This document shows, one piece after another, positions 28,633-37,407 of a stretch of 64,000 nucleotides of DNA. Origin of the DNA: Dactylosporangium siamense. Lineage in GTDB: Bacteria; Actinomycetota; Actinomycetes; Mycobacteriales; Micromonosporaceae. Numbering within the stretch: position 1 is the first letter of the stretch; every line of letters starts with the position of its first letter. The translations under genes and the position numbers were made by a program. Under the pieces are notes generated by a model. It was not told where the DNA came from, made no database searches, and saw only the letters and a program-made list of their open reading frames with translations. Where the stretch lies: the NCBI RefSeq assembly GCF_016862795.1, contig NZ_BONQ01000024.1, forward strand, positions 1 through 64,000, given 5' to 3'.

Positions 28633-29598
28633 TTGCGCGTCATCGATGTATCGGACCTGGGGCGGACGTTCCGTTCGCGCAGCGGCCTGCGCCGCACGGA
28701 GAAGGTCGTCGAGGCCGTGCGCGGCATATCGTTCCAGGTCGAGCGAGGTGAGCTGTTCGGTCTGCTCGGGCCCAACGGCGCCGGCAAGACGACCACGATC
28801 AAGATGCTCATCACGCTTCTCCTGCCGACCAGCGGGCGGATCGAGGTCCTCGGCCATGACGTGGTCGCCAAGCCCCGCGAGGTGCGGCGGCGCGTCGGCT
28901 ATGTCTTCGGCGGCGACCGTGGCCTGTATGAGCGCCTCTCCGGTCTGGACAACCTGCGGTACTTCGCCGAGCTGTATGCGGTGCCCGCCCGCGAGCAGCG
29001 AGCCCGCATCGGCGAGCTGCTCGAGCTCGTTGGCCTGACCGGCCGCGAACGGGAGCGGGTCGAGGGCTATTCGCGTGGCATGCGGCAGCGCCTGCACATC
29101 GCCCGTGGGCTGCTGCACCGCCCCGAGGTCCTGTTCCTCGACGAGCCCAGCATCGGCATCGACCCCGTCGGCGCCCGCGAGCTGCGGCAGACCGTCAAGG
29201 CCCTCATCGAGCAGGGCACCACGGTGCTGCTCACCACGCACTACATGTTCGAGGCCGACGAGCTCTGCGACCGCATCGCCGTGCTCGCCGGCGGGCGGAT
29301 CGTCGCCGAAGGCACCCCCGAGCAGCTCAAGCAGAAGGTCAGCCTCGGCAGCGTGGTCGAGGTCGAGGTCTTCGGCCTGCCGGGGGGCACCGACGAGCGG
29401 ATCCGTGCGCTGCCCGGGGTGCGCTCGCTGGTCGTCGAGGAGCGCGGCCCGGCCCAGGTCCTGCTGGTGCACGCCGAGCCCGGCTCCGAGCTGACCCAGC
29501 CGGTGCTCAGCGCCCTCGACGGTGCCCAGGTCGGCCGGGTCTCGACCCGCCAGCCGACCCTCGAGGACGCCTATGTCGAGCTGGTCGGTGGGGCGTGA
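28633..29598 (+). CDS. ABC-2 exporter ATP-binding protein
   Basis: The 321-residue ATPase has Walker A GPNGAGKTTT, a signature loop YSRGMRQRL and Walker B VLFLDEPSIGID, followed by an H-loop in TTHYMFEADEL. The C-terminal ~90 residues resemble the DUF4162 domain of daunorubicin-type exporters (DrrA). TTG start at 28633 after a GGGGGCTGG stretch; a TAAGGT -10 box at 28596 is plausible. Two permease genes follow, forming a complete ABC-2 exporter operon of unknown substrate. Confidence 0.9.
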   Translation: MRVIDVSDLGRTFRSRSGLRRTEKVVEAVRGISFQVERGELFGLLGPNGAGKTTTIKMLITLLLPTSGRIEVLGHDVVAKPREVRRRVGYVFGGDRGLYERLSGLDNLRYFAELYAVPAREQRARIGELLELVGLTGRERERVEGYSRGMRQRLHIARGLLHRPEVLFLDEPSIGIDPVGARELRQTVKALIEQGTTVLLTTHYMFEADELCDRIAVLAGGRIVAEGTPEQLKQKVSLGSVVEVEVFGLPGGTDERIRALPGVRSLVVEERGPAQVLLVHAEPGSELTQPVLSALDGAQVGRVSTRQPTLEDAYVELVGGA

Positions 29599-29638
29599 CC
29601 GCATCCCGGCGGGCCGGCCGCACCGCGGAGGTGGCGGC

Positions 29639-30412
29639 GTGACGGTCTTCCGCGTGATCGGCGTCGCGTGGTGGTTGCAGCTGAAGATGCGCAGCCGCTC
29701 CGCCTTCGACGGCTTGCTCGGCATCCTGTATCCACTGTTCTTCTCCACCGTCGTGTTCATGATGTTCACCCACGGCGGCGCGCAGGGCCCGGCCCTGCTC
29801 AGTGCCGCCGTCGGCGCCAGTGTCATGGGGGTGTGGTCCTCGACCAGCACCACCGCCTCGGCCGCCCTGCAGCAGGAGCGCCGGCAGGGCACCCTGGAGC
29901 TGCTGGTCGCGGCGCCGACCCCACTGCCGGTGGTGATCCTGCCCGTCACGCTGTCGATGGCCACCATCGGTGCCTACAGCCTCGTTGTCACGCTCCTGTG
30001 GGGCCGGTTCGTGTTCGGCGTCGACCTCGCCGTCCAGCGCCCGGTCCAGTTCGTCGTCGCGGCCGTCGTCACCGTCGTCTCGATCGGCGTCCTCGGCTTC
30101 CTGCTCGCGGTCTCCTCGGTCCGATACCGCACCGCGTGGGCGCTCGGCACGGCCCTGGAGATGCCGGTCTGGCTCATCTGCGGCTTCCTGGTGCCCCTCG
30201 ACCTGCTGCCCGCCTGGACCCGGCCGATCTCCTGGCTCCTCGCACCGACCTGGGGCATCGACGCGATCCGTGCCGCCGCGGAGGGCCGCGACACCCTGCC
30301 GTCGCTGGCCGCCTGTCTCGGCCTCGCCGTGGCGTATGGCGTGATCGGCTCGCTCCTGGCGGTCCGCCTCGTCGACGCCGCCCGCCGCCACGCCACCCTG
30401 GCGCTGACATGA
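29639..30412 (+). CDS. ABC-2 family permease
   Basis: The 257-residue product has six hydrophobic helices with a long loop after helix 2 (STTASAALQQERRQGTLELL), typical of ABC-2 membrane subunits. GTG start at 29639 with GGAGGTG 7 nt upstream. It pairs with the upstream ATPase and the next permease; hydrophobic segment WLICGFLVPLDLLPAW precedes the last helix. Substrate unknown. Confidence 0.87.
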   Translation: MTVFRVIGVAWWLQLKMRSRSAFDGLLGILYPLFFSTVVFMMFTHGGAQGPALLSAAVGASVMGVWSSTSTTASAALQQERRQGTLELLVAAPTPLPVVILPVTLSMATIGAYSLVVTLLWGRFVFGVDLAVQRPVQFVVAAVVTVVSIGVLGFLLAVSSVRYRTAWALGTALEMPVWLICGFLVPLDLLPAWTRPISWLLAPTWGIDAIRAAAEGRDTLPSLAACLGLAVAYGVIGSLLAVRLVDAARRHATLALT

Positions 30413-30482
30413 GCGGTCCGGAATGCAGCGGAGGGCGCAGGTCTGGCTCAGGTCGGCGCCGGAGCGCGGTGGAGGGGGAGGC

Positions 30483-31268
30483 ATGAGCAGCTTCAGGTTG
30501 TTCCTGCTGGGCGGGCTGACCAGCTACCGGGCGCTGTTCTCGTGGCTGAGCCCGTGGATCCTGATCCCCACGTTCATCGTCGGGCCGATCGCGCAGATCC
30601 TCTTCTTCGCCTACGCGGGCCGCGCCGCGGGAGTCGGCGACGACGCGTTCTACGTCATCGGCAACGCCGTGCAGAACGCCGCGATCCCGTGCATCTTCGC
30701 GATGGGCATCACCGTCGGCGACGAGCGCCGCCAGGGCACGCTCGGGCTGCTGCTGGTCTCGCCGGCGCGCCGCATCCCGCTCTTCCTCGGCCGGGCGCTG
30801 CCGGTCGTCGTCAACGGCCTCGCCGTCGCGCTCGTCGCGCTGGGCGCCGGGTCGGTGCTGCTGGACGTGCCGATCCATGCTTCGTCGTTGTTGTCCCTCA
30901 CCGGCGTGGTGGCCGTGTCGGCCTTCGCGTGCACCGGCCTGGGCCTTGCCAACGCGGCCCTGTCGTTGCGCGTCCGCGAGGTCGCCGTCCTGTCCAACCT
31001 GGTCGTCGGTGTCCTGCTGGTCTTCGCCGGCGTCAACGTCCCGCTGTCCGACCTGCCCGGCTGGATGGCCGCCGTCGCGCAGTGGCTCCCGCTGACCCAC
31101 GGCATCGCCGCGGCCCGCGAGGTCGCGGCCGGTGCGGGCCTGGCCTCCGTCCGCGACGACGTGCTCGCCGAGGCCGCGCTCGGCACCCTGTACGTGCTGG
31201 TCGGCCTGATCCTCCTCGCCTGGTTCGAGCGGGAGAGCCGGCGCAGGGCCACCCTCGACGTCGCCTGA
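30483..31268 (+). CDS. ABC-2 family permease
   Basis: The 261-residue product is a second ABC-2 permease, with six predicted helices and the loop motif DERRQGTLGLLLVSPARR that matches its neighbour's QQERRQGTLELL. ATG 30483 has GGAGGGGGAGG upstream. Two different permeases with one ATPase suggest a heterodimeric exporter. The preceding 70 bp contain no other gene. Confidence 0.87.
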   Translation: MSSFRLFLLGGLTSYRALFSWLSPWILIPTFIVGPIAQILFFAYAGRAAGVGDDAFYVIGNAVQNAAIPCIFAMGITVGDERRQGTLGLLLVSPARRIPLFLGRALPVVVNGLAVALVALGAGSVLLDVPIHASSLLSLTGVVAVSAFACTGLGLANAALSLRVREVAVLSNLVVGVLLVFAGVNVPLSDLPGWMAAVAQWLPLTHGIAAAREVAAGAGLASVRDDVLAEAALGTLYVLVGLILLAWFERESRRRATLDVA

Positions 31269-31306
31269 CCGTCACCGCTCCACTGCGGAAAGTCTGCGCG
31301 CCAATT

Positions 31307-31327
31307 AATGGAATGGAGTATTCCGTT
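31307..31327. promoter_or_regulatory. Imperfect palindrome upstream of the TIGR03086 gene
   Basis: AATGGAAT at 31307-31314 and ATTCCGTT at 31320-31327 form inverted 8-bp arms (7 of 8 pairs) around GGAGT in an AT-rich promoter region, 40 bp before the start codon. This is a candidate operator. Confidence 0.45.
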
Positions 31328-31367
31328 CTGATAGACTGGACGCAGTCACCGAGTTGAGGAGTGCGCG

Positions 31368-31952
31368 ATGAGCTCGAACACCTGGACCGTCCTGGACGAG
31401 TCGCACGCCGCGTTGCGGGCGGTGCTCGCCGGTCTGCGGCCGTCGGACCTGCACCTGCCGACGCCGTGCGAGCGGTGGAACGTCACCCAGGTCCTGCAGC
31501 ACGCGGCGGGCGACCAGCTCGGCTTCGCCGCGACGATCACCGGCGAGGGCTGGCCGACGTATGACCCGTTCGCCCCGTCGGGCGAGCTCGACGGCGACTT
31601 CGACGCGTTCGTGGCGTACATCGAGGAGACCATGCGGGCGTCCGCCGCGGCCTGGTCGACCATCGCCACCGACGCCGCGGAGGCGCCCACGCCGCTGCCG
31701 CAGGGCAAGCTGGCCGGCTGGATCGGCGCCGGTGCGTGCGGTCTCGACGCCGCCGTCCACGCCTGGGACGTCGCCGTCGCCACCGGCCAGCCCTCGCCGC
31801 TGTCCGACGCCCTCGCGGAGCAGCTGCTGCCGGTCGCGCGGGAGATCGTCGAGCCGCTGCGGGCGTATGGCGCCTACGCCCCCGCGCTTTCCGCCGCCGA
31901 CGCCGGCGGCCCGGCCGTGACGCTCCTGCGCTACCTGGGTCGCGCCGCCTGA
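31368..31952 (+). CDS. TIGR03086-family metal-binding protein
   Basis: The 194-residue protein is a DinB-like/maleylpyruvate-isomerase-type protein of the actinobacterial TIGR03086 family. The three probable metal ligands are in LQHAAGDQLG, in CERWNVTQV and in DAAVHAWDVAV. Function is unknown, although relatives use mycothiol as cofactor, which this host makes. ATG at 31368 with GTTGAGGAG upstream. Confidence 0.85.
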   Translation: MSSNTWTVLDESHAALRAVLAGLRPSDLHLPTPCERWNVTQVLQHAAGDQLGFAATITGEGWPTYDPFAPSGELDGDFDAFVAYIEETMRASAAAWSTIATDAAEAPTPLPQGKLAGWIGAGACGLDAAVHAWDVAVATGQPSPLSDALAEQLLPVAREIVEPLRAYGAYAPALSAADAGGPAVTLLRYLGRAA

Positions 31953-32007
31953 CGTTCGGCCGCGTGGCGCCCCGACCAGGGGTGATGGCTCCGGTACCGT
32001 CGGCCGC

Positions 32008-32670
32008 ATGCGCGGGGAACGCACGGTGCTCGCCGTCTTCGTGGTCGGGGTGGTCGCGGTCGCCGCCTTCGTGGTCCTCGACCGGTATGGGGGATCGGCC
32101 CAGTTCGCGGACCTGCCGGGCGATGCCGACGTGAAACTCGTCGGCAAGTTCACGCCCCGGCAGGTCGACCGGCTGGCGTCGCTGCCCCAAGCGGCCGCCG
32201 TCGAGTGCGGCGCCACCCTGTACGGCGTCACGGCCGTCACCTCCCGCGGCGTGCTCAACGGCGCGACGGTGCTGACCGCCGCGAACCGGCCGGGGTTGCG
32301 CTGGTCGGAGCTGCGGTCGGGGGCGTATCCGGCGACGGACGCGCAGCTGCTGATCGACGAGCGGACCGCCACCGCCCACGACATCCGTGCCGGTGAGCGG
32401 GTCACCCTCTCCCGCGGGCAGGTCGTGACCAACGCAGCGGTCGTCGGGATCGCGGCCCGCCCCACGGACCACGCCGTCGGCGCGCGCGATGCGGTGTTCC
32501 TGCTCCCCGCGGGCGCGGTGGCGGCGCTGGAGGGCGGGGCGCCCTGTGACGCGGTGACGGTGGAGCTGCGCCGGCGTCGCGACGCGAGCACCTTCAGCCG
32601 GGCGGCCCACGACCTGCTCGACACCCCACCCGCCGTCATCTACGACGAGTCCCTCCGCGGCCACGTCTGA
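32008..32670 (+). CDS. Single-span membrane protein resembling a MacB/FtsX extracytoplasmic domain
   Basis: The 220-residue product has one N-terminal transmembrane helix (~6-26; VLAVFVVGVVAVAAFVVL) and an extracytoplasmic domain. The segment GLRWSELRSGAYPA and the following TAHDIRAGERVTLSRG resemble the periplasmic core domain (MacB-like) of FtsX-family ABC permeases. No permease helices or ATPase gene follow, so this is either a stand-alone core domain or the remnant of a permease. ATG start at 32008 with few other candidates. Confidence 0.6.
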   Translation: MRGERTVLAVFVVGVVAVAAFVVLDRYGGSAQFADLPGDADVKLVGKFTPRQVDRLASLPQAAAVECGATLYGVTAVTSRGVLNGATVLTAANRPGLRWSELRSGAYPATDAQLLIDERTATAHDIRAGERVTLSRGQVVTNAAVVGIAARPTDHAVGARDAVFLLPAGAVAALEGGAPCDAVTVELRRRRDASTFSRAAHDLLDTPPAVIYDESLRGHV

Positions 32671-32764
32671 CCCTCACCCCCGCCGACGGCGTCACAGCCG
32701 GCCCGACAGCCAGGGGAGATCCGCTCCTGGCGCGGCGAGGCTGATCCGGACGTCGCCGGGTCGG

Positions 32765-33610
32765 CTACGGCTGGGAACCGGACCAGGTCAGCGACAGCCC
32801 AGTCGCCGCGCGGGCCGCCCGGATCTCCATCATGTCGCCCAGGATCACGGCCCGGTCGACGACGACCATGGTGTCGTCGAGGGAGAACGTGGTGCGGTCA
32901 CTGACGAAGACCGGCGTGCCCACCGCCGCCCGCAGGTGTCCCGCCACGGTCTCGTCCAGCACATCCGGCCGGATCGTCTCCGTCGCCCGGGCGACCGCGA
33001 CCCCGGCGTCCGCGAGGGCCGCGTAGAGCGACTTGACGGTGAAGTCGACCGGACGCAGCCGGTTGCCGAACGGCTTGCGGACCCACGACACCTGGTGCAC
33101 GGCGGCCCGCCCCGCGAACTCCCGCACCCGCTCGAGCCGCAGCGCCGGTGCCCCCAGCTGGACCGCGACCGCGGACGGCGGGCGGCGCAGGCTGCTGTCC
33201 AGCACCCGGGTGTGCACCTCGTGTCCCTGGTCGCGCAGGTCGTCGGCGAGGCTGCGCAGCGACCCGAGCCGATACGCGAGGTGCGGCGGCGACACATAGG
33301 TGCCCTTGCCCGCCTGCTGGACGATCAGCCCCTCGTCGCTGAGGTGGCGCAGAGCCTGCCGCAGCGTCATCAGGGTCACGCCGTAGCTGTGGCTGAGGTC
33401 CCGCTGCGCGGGCAGGGCGTCGCCCGGCGCGTATTGGCCGGCGCGGATCTTCTCGGCCAGGTCGGCGGCGATGCTGCGATAGCGCGGCTCGGAGCTGATC
33501 GGCTCACCCTTCGTCCATGGCCTCCCGGATCGACCGGAGATAGGCCCCGAGCTCGGCCGGTCCGGCGCCGTCGAGCACCCGGCGCATGATCGCGGCGCCG
33601 ATGACGACAC
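32765..33610 (-). CDS. GntR-family regulator (HutC subfamily, UTRA domain)
   Basis: The protein has an N-terminal winged helix (RYRSIAADLAEKIRAGQY, then LPAQRDLSHSYGVTLMTLRQ) and a C-terminal UTRA ligand-binding domain (LRLERVREFAGRAAVHQVSW). It lies directly after trpA on the same strand and probably regulates trpBA. Oddly, no ATG, GTG or TTG lies between the overlapping ATG at 33610 (inside trpA) and the winged helix; an ATC codon ~19 nt after the trpA stop or a non-standard start may be used. Two perfect palindromes resembling DasR-type sites lie upstream of trpB and are probably its operators. Confidence 0.82.
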   Translation of the reverse strand: MSSSAPRSCAGCSTAPDRPSSGPISGRSGRPWTKGEPISSEPRYRSIAADLAEKIRAGQYAPGDALPAQRDLSHSYGVTLMTLRQALRHLSDEGLIVQQAGKGTYVSPPHLAYRLGSLRSLADDLRDQGHEVHTRVLDSSLRRPPSAVAVQLGAPALRLERVREFAGRAAVHQVSWVRKPFGNRLRPVDFTVKSLYAALADAGVAVARATETIRPDVLDETVAGHLRAAVGTPVFVSDRTTFSLDDTMVVVDRAVILGDMMEIRAARAATGLSLTWSGSQP

Positions 33611-34235
33611 CGTCGGCGAGCTGGGCGGCCTGCGCGGCCTGCGCCGGAGTGGAGATGCCGAATCCTAGCAACACTGGCAGCTCGCAGCGGTTGGTGAGCC
33701 GCCGGGCCAGGTCGGCGGCGGACGCCGCGAGTGTCTCGCGCTCGCCCGTGGTGCCCATGACCGTGACCGCGTAGACGAAGCCACGGCTGCGGCGGGCGAT
33801 CTCGTCGAGGCGCTCGTCCGTCGTGGCCGGGGACGCCAGCAGCACCAGGTCCAGGTCCTGATTCTCGAACTCGGCGCACTCCTCGAGCGGCAGGTCGGGC
33901 ACGATCAGCCCGTCGAAGCCCGCGTCGCGGAGGTTGCCGCAGAAGTCGCGGTCCCGGACGACGAGGTTGGCATACGTGCTGGCGACGAGCGGCACGGTGC
34001 CGGCGACCTCCGAGACGCGGGTCAGGATGCCGCGCAGGGTGGCACCCCGGGTCAGCGCGGCGTGGGTGGCCTCCTGGATCGTGGCGCCGTCCAGCGTCGG
34101 ATCGGAGAACGGCAGGCCGATCTCGATCGCGTCGGCGCCGGCGTCGATGAGCGCACGCAGGTGATCGGTCCAGTCGGCGACGGCGCCGCCGGTGAGATAC
34201 GGCATGAGGATCTTGTGGTCGCTCGGCAGCTTCAC
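33504..34235 (-). CDS. trpA: Tryptophan synthase alpha subunit
   Basis: The 243-residue subunit cleaves indole-3-glycerol phosphate to indole. The catalytic residues are E38 (DAIEIGLPFSDP) and D49 (TLDGATIQ), matching E49 and D60 of the E. coli enzyme. It lacks the ~10-residue N-terminus of standard TrpA and starts MKLPSDHKILMPYLTGG, which is a recognised shorter type. GTG start overlaps the trpB stop (GTGA) with AAGGAG upstream. The canonical trpE/D/C genes are absent here, so this is probably a second trpBA copy. Confidence 0.92.
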   Translation of the reverse strand: MKLPSDHKILMPYLTGGAVADWTDHLRALIDAGADAIEIGLPFSDPTLDGATIQEATHAALTRGATLRGILTRVSEVAGTVPLVASTYANLVVRDRDFCGNLRDAGFDGLIVPDLPLEECAEFENQDLDLVLLASPATTDERLDEIARRSRGFVYAVTVMGTTGERETLAASAADLARRLTNRCELPVLLGFGISTPAQAAQAAQLADGVVIGAAIMRRVLDGAGPAELGAYLRSIREAMDEG

Positions 34236-35440
34236 AGCAGCTCCTTCAGTGCGGAGATGTCCTTGTCGCCCCGGCCGGACAGGGTCAGCACCACAGTCGA
34301 ACCGGCGGGCAGCGTGCCGTCGGCGGCGGCGCGGATCACCCACGCGACCGCGTGCGCGGACTCGAGCGCGGCCACGATCCCCTCGGTGCGGGCGAGCCGG
34401 ACGACCGCCTCGACGACCTCGGCGTCGTCGACCGTCACATAGCGCGCCCGGCCGAGGTCGCGCAGGTGCACGTGCTCCGGGCCGATGCCCGGGTAGTCCA
34501 GGCCGGCCGCGATCGAGTGGGCCTCCAGGACCTGCCCGTCGTCGTCCTGCAGGAACATCGAACGCACCCCGTGCAGCACGCCCAGGGTGCCGCGGCTGGC
34601 GCCGGCCCCGCCCTCGGCCTCGACCCCGACCAGCTTCGCCGTGGTGTCGACGAACCCGGCGAACGTCCCGGCCGCGTTGGACCCGCCGCCGACGCACGCG
34701 ACGACGTAGTCGGGCACGGCGGTCGGCAGGGCGGTGGCGCACTGGCGACGGGCCTCGTCGCCGATGACCCGCTGGAACTCGCGCACCATCCACGGATAGG
34801 GCATCGGGCCGAGCACGGAACCCATGCAGTAGTAGCTGTCCTCGGTGGCGCCGACCCAGTGGCGCATCGCCTCGCTGGTGGCGTCCTTCAACGTCCTGGC
34901 GCCGGTGCGGACCGGCACGACCTCGGCGCCGAGCATCCGCATCCGGAACACGTTGAGCGCCTGCCGCTCGATGTCGCGCTCGCCCATGAACACGGTCGCC
35001 GACAGCCCGAACATGGCCGCCGCGGTCGCGGTCGCCACCCCGTGCTGCCCCGCCCCGGTCTCGGCGATCAGCCGCTTGTGTCCCATCCGGGTCGCGAGCA
35101 GCGCCTGACCGATCACATTGTTGATCTTGTGGGAGCCGGTGTGGGTGAGGTCCTCGCGCTTGAGCAGCAGCGTCACGCCGAGCTCGGCGGACAGCCGCAC
35201 CGCCGGCGTCAGCGGCGTCGGCCGGCCGACGTGCGTGGCGAGCAGTCCGGCGAGCTGGTTGCGGAACGCGGGGTCGGCCCACGCGGACCGGAACGCCTCC
35301 TCGACCTGCCGGCAGGCGCCGATCAGCGACTCGGGCACATAGCGCCCGCCATATTCCCCGAACCTGCCCAGCGGTCCCGGATCGTCCATCAGCTGCACGC
35401 GGGCCGGCGCGCGGTGCGGCCGGATCAGCAGATCACCCAT
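34232..35440 (-). CDS. trpB: Tryptophan synthase beta subunit
   Basis: The 402-residue PLP enzyme joins indole and serine. The PLP lysine is K105 in THTGSHKINN, the phosphate loop is GGGSNAAG, and the beta-subunit N-terminus GRFGEYGGRYVPESL is present. Length is standard. ATG 35440 has TTGGAG 8 nt upstream. It is the first gene of trpB-trpA-gntR; two tandem palindromes lie between it and the divergent membrane-protein gene. Confidence 0.94.
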   Translation of the reverse strand: MGDLLIRPHRAPARVQLMDDPGPLGRFGEYGGRYVPESLIGACRQVEEAFRSAWADPAFRNQLAGLLATHVGRPTPLTPAVRLSAELGVTLLLKREDLTHTGSHKINNVIGQALLATRMGHKRLIAETGAGQHGVATATAAAMFGLSATVFMGERDIERQALNVFRMRMLGAEVVPVRTGARTLKDATSEAMRHWVGATEDSYYCMGSVLGPMPYPWMVREFQRVIGDEARRQCATALPTAVPDYVVACVGGGSNAAGTFAGFVDTTAKLVGVEAEGGAGASRGTLGVLHGVRSMFLQDDDGQVLEAHSIAAGLDYPGIGPEHVHLRDLGRARYVTVDDAEVVEAVVRLARTEGIVAALESAHAVAWVIRAAADGTLPAGSTVVLTLSGRGDKDISALKELL

Positions 35441-35457
35441 GGTGTGGTCGCTCCAAG

Positions 35458-35491
35458 AGTTCTAGAACTGTCGTGACTGTTCTAGAACAGT
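35458..35491. promoter_or_regulatory. Tandem palindromic operators upstream of trpB
   Basis: GTTCTAGAAC occurs twice, at 35459-35468 and 35479-35488, centres exactly 20 bp (two helical turns) apart. The first palindrome extends to 12 bp (AGTTCTAGAACT) and the second to 16 bp (ACTGTTCTAGAACAGT). The TCTAGA core matches DasR-type sites (TGGTCTAGACCA) bound by UTRA-domain GntR regulators. They probably bind the GntR protein at the end of the operon. Confidence 0.75.
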
Positions 35492-35605
35492 GACAGACTC
35501 GGGCGCGGATGTAAAGCGGATGCGAAACGGGCGGGGCAGCGGCCGCCCGCCGCGGTGGCGTACTGTCCAGCGTCGATCGGATTGTTCGAACAGCACGGGG
35601 GAGAC

Positions 35606-37066
35606 ATGGACGCATCGACCTACCAGGTGCCGCCACGGGTCGCGGCGCTCGCCCAGCGCCAGCAGCTCGGCAGCCTGATCGCTGCGCACAAGGGTGACCA
35701 CCCGCTGGTGGAGTGCGGCACCGGCCTCGTCATCTCGGCCGTGCTCTTCGGCGCCGCCGCAGGCATCAGCTGGATCGTCTCGAATGTCGAGTTCCTGCAG
35801 TTCAAGCTGCTCGCCATGGCGGTGGTCCTGCTGGCGATCGGCGGCCTCGCCGCGGCCGGCTACGCCTTCTTCCGGCTCTTCGGCGCCTACGTGATCGTCC
35901 ACCACTACCAGCACGGCCTGGTGTGGACCCGCAACCGCAGCGTCGACGCCGTCCCGTTCTCATGGATCGACGAGATGTACGTCACCCGCAAGGAAGCCAC
36001 CGGCGACGCCGCGACCGGCTCGAAGATCACCGCCGCCGGCCTGGTCACGCTCGACGGGCGGGCTGTCGACATCACCGGCGCCGACAAGGCGGACTACGCG
36101 GCCTTCGTCGAGCGGATCGAGGCGGAGCTCACCGCCCGCGGCCGCCTGATCCGGCCCGAGCGCCGCAAGCCCCCGGCCCGCGGCGCCGTCGGCCTCGGCA
36201 TCAGCGACAAGGCGATCGCCGGCATCGCCGTCATCGGTGGTGGCATCCTCATCGCCGCGGTCGCCGTCCCGCTGGCGAAGGCCGGCCTGCCCGGCGCCGT
36301 CGCCGCGGTCATCGGCTTCCTGGTCATCGGCACCGCCACGGGCCTGCTCGGCGCGCGACTGGACCCACGCTTCGCCGTCGTCGGCGGGATCCACGCCTCC
36401 ATCGGCGGCCTGGTCGCCATGATCGCCGCCGCCCGCGCCCTGCCACAGCTCAACGGATACCTCGTGGCGACCGTCGTCCTCATCATCGAGATGGGCATCC
36501 TGGCCGCCGTCCTCAACGCGTACCGGCGACTTCCCGCGCTGTCCCCGACCGGCGGCCGCAAGCGCATCGCCGCCCGCTACAGCTGGGAGTACCTGCCGAC
36601 GCTGCCCGTCCCCATCCCCGGCCCGAACAGCGCCCGCAAGGTCATCGGGGTCCAGGAAGGCGCGCAGTCCGTCGAGCTGTACGACGTCCTGCGGGGCACC
36701 GTCGACGGCGTCCCGGTGCTCGTCGGCGACCGGTACCGGCGTAAACCCCGTCGCTCGGACCCGGTGCAGACCATCTGGATGGTGCCGCTGCCCACCCCGC
36801 TGCCCTTCCTGCCGCACACCGCCTTCGACGGCGCCGGACAGGTCACCGCAGCCGCGCCCGACCCGGCCCTCGCGAGCCTCTTCGCCGGCCGGGTCCCGCT
36901 CCCCGAGCTGCTCATGTCCGTCCCGCCGTGGTGGATCGAGGGCCAGTATCTGCTGTGCGAAGGCCCCGGCGACCCGGACACGATCGTCGCCTGGTCCACC
37001 CGCCTCACCCGCGCCGTCCGGGCCATGCCCTGGGACGAGGTCCGGGCGAGGGCCGCGCAAGGCTGA
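35606..37066 (+). CDS. Multispanning membrane protein of unknown function
   Basis: The 486-residue product starts at ATG 35606 with GGGGGAG upstream. Two hydrophobic helices (~37-57 and ~64-84) are followed by a cytoplasmic domain (~85-190: YQHGLVWTRNRSVDAVPFSWIDEMYV) and four to five further helices (~205-320). The C-terminal ~165 residues are soluble and contain SARKVIGVQEG and a late PWWIEGQYLLCEGPGD. I do not recognise the family. It is divergent from trpB and its promoter region contains the trpB operators. Confidence 0.75.
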   Translation: MDASTYQVPPRVAALAQRQQLGSLIAAHKGDHPLVECGTGLVISAVLFGAAAGISWIVSNVEFLQFKLLAMAVVLLAIGGLAAAGYAFFRLFGAYVIVHHYQHGLVWTRNRSVDAVPFSWIDEMYVTRKEATGDAATGSKITAAGLVTLDGRAVDITGADKADYAAFVERIEAELTARGRLIRPERRKPPARGAVGLGISDKAIAGIAVIGGGILIAAVAVPLAKAGLPGAVAAVIGFLVIGTATGLLGARLDPRFAVVGGIHASIGGLVAMIAAARALPQLNGYLVATVVLIIEMGILAAVLNAYRRLPALSPTGGRKRIAARYSWEYLPTLPVPIPGPNSARKVIGVQEGAQSVELYDVLRGTVDGVPVLVGDRYRRKPRRSDPVQTIWMVPLPTPLPFLPHTAFDGAGQVTAAAPDPALASLFAGRVPLPELLMSVPPWWIEGQYLLCEGPGDPDTIVAWSTRLTRAVRAMPWDEVRARAAQG

Positions 37067-37119
37067 TGACCCGCCCGTCAACGCGGCGGCTGACCCAAGG
37101 TCGCCGGACGGGATGAGCA

Positions 37120-37125
37120 TAGGGT
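37120..37125 (+). promoter_or_regulatory. -10 box of the displaced yyaL gene
   Basis: TAGGGT, the actinobacterial -10 consensus, lies 7 nt before the ATG of the truncated yyaL fragment. It probably was the native promoter of this gene before the insertion. Confidence 0.45.
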
Positions 37126-37132
37126 TGGGGGC

Positions 37133-37296
37133 ATGGCCAACCGTCGTGCCGACGCGACCTCGCCCTATCTGCAGCAGCACAAGGACAACCCGGTCGACTG
37201 GTGGCCGTGGGGGACGACGCCTTCGCGGAAGCCCGGCGGCGGGACGTGCCGGTCCTGATCGGCGTGGGGTATTCCGCGTGCCACTGGTGTCAGTGA
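37133..37296 (+). pseudogene. 5' fragment of a yyaL-type thioredoxin-domain gene
   Basis: The frame starts [19 protein letters not shown] and continues through PVDWWPW; homology resumes after loss of one G at about 37208, giving [20 protein letters not shown], and then runs into TGA at 37294. The intact downstream gene has the same start ([20 protein letters not shown] ... CHWCH). The fragment uses host-like GC-rich codons, whereas the 5' end of the intact gene does not. I infer that this is the original 5' end of the gene, displaced by insertion of the Fic segment. Confidence 0.85.
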
Positions 37297-37358
37297 AGTT
37301 GTCAACCTAGTGGCTGTTCTCCGGCGACTATGCGCTGCTCGTTCGGCATCGCTGTGTG

Positions 37359-37376
37359 CTGCGGCGTAAGCCGCAG
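37359..37376 (+). other. Hairpin upstream of fic
   Basis: CTGCGGC and GCCGCAG form a perfect 7-bp stem with a GTAA loop just after the left repeat of the insertion. It may stop read-through from the displaced yyaL promoter into fic. Confidence 0.5.
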
Positions 37377-37407
37377 AGTGGCGAAACGTCGGCGGCGTTG
37401 GCGCGGT

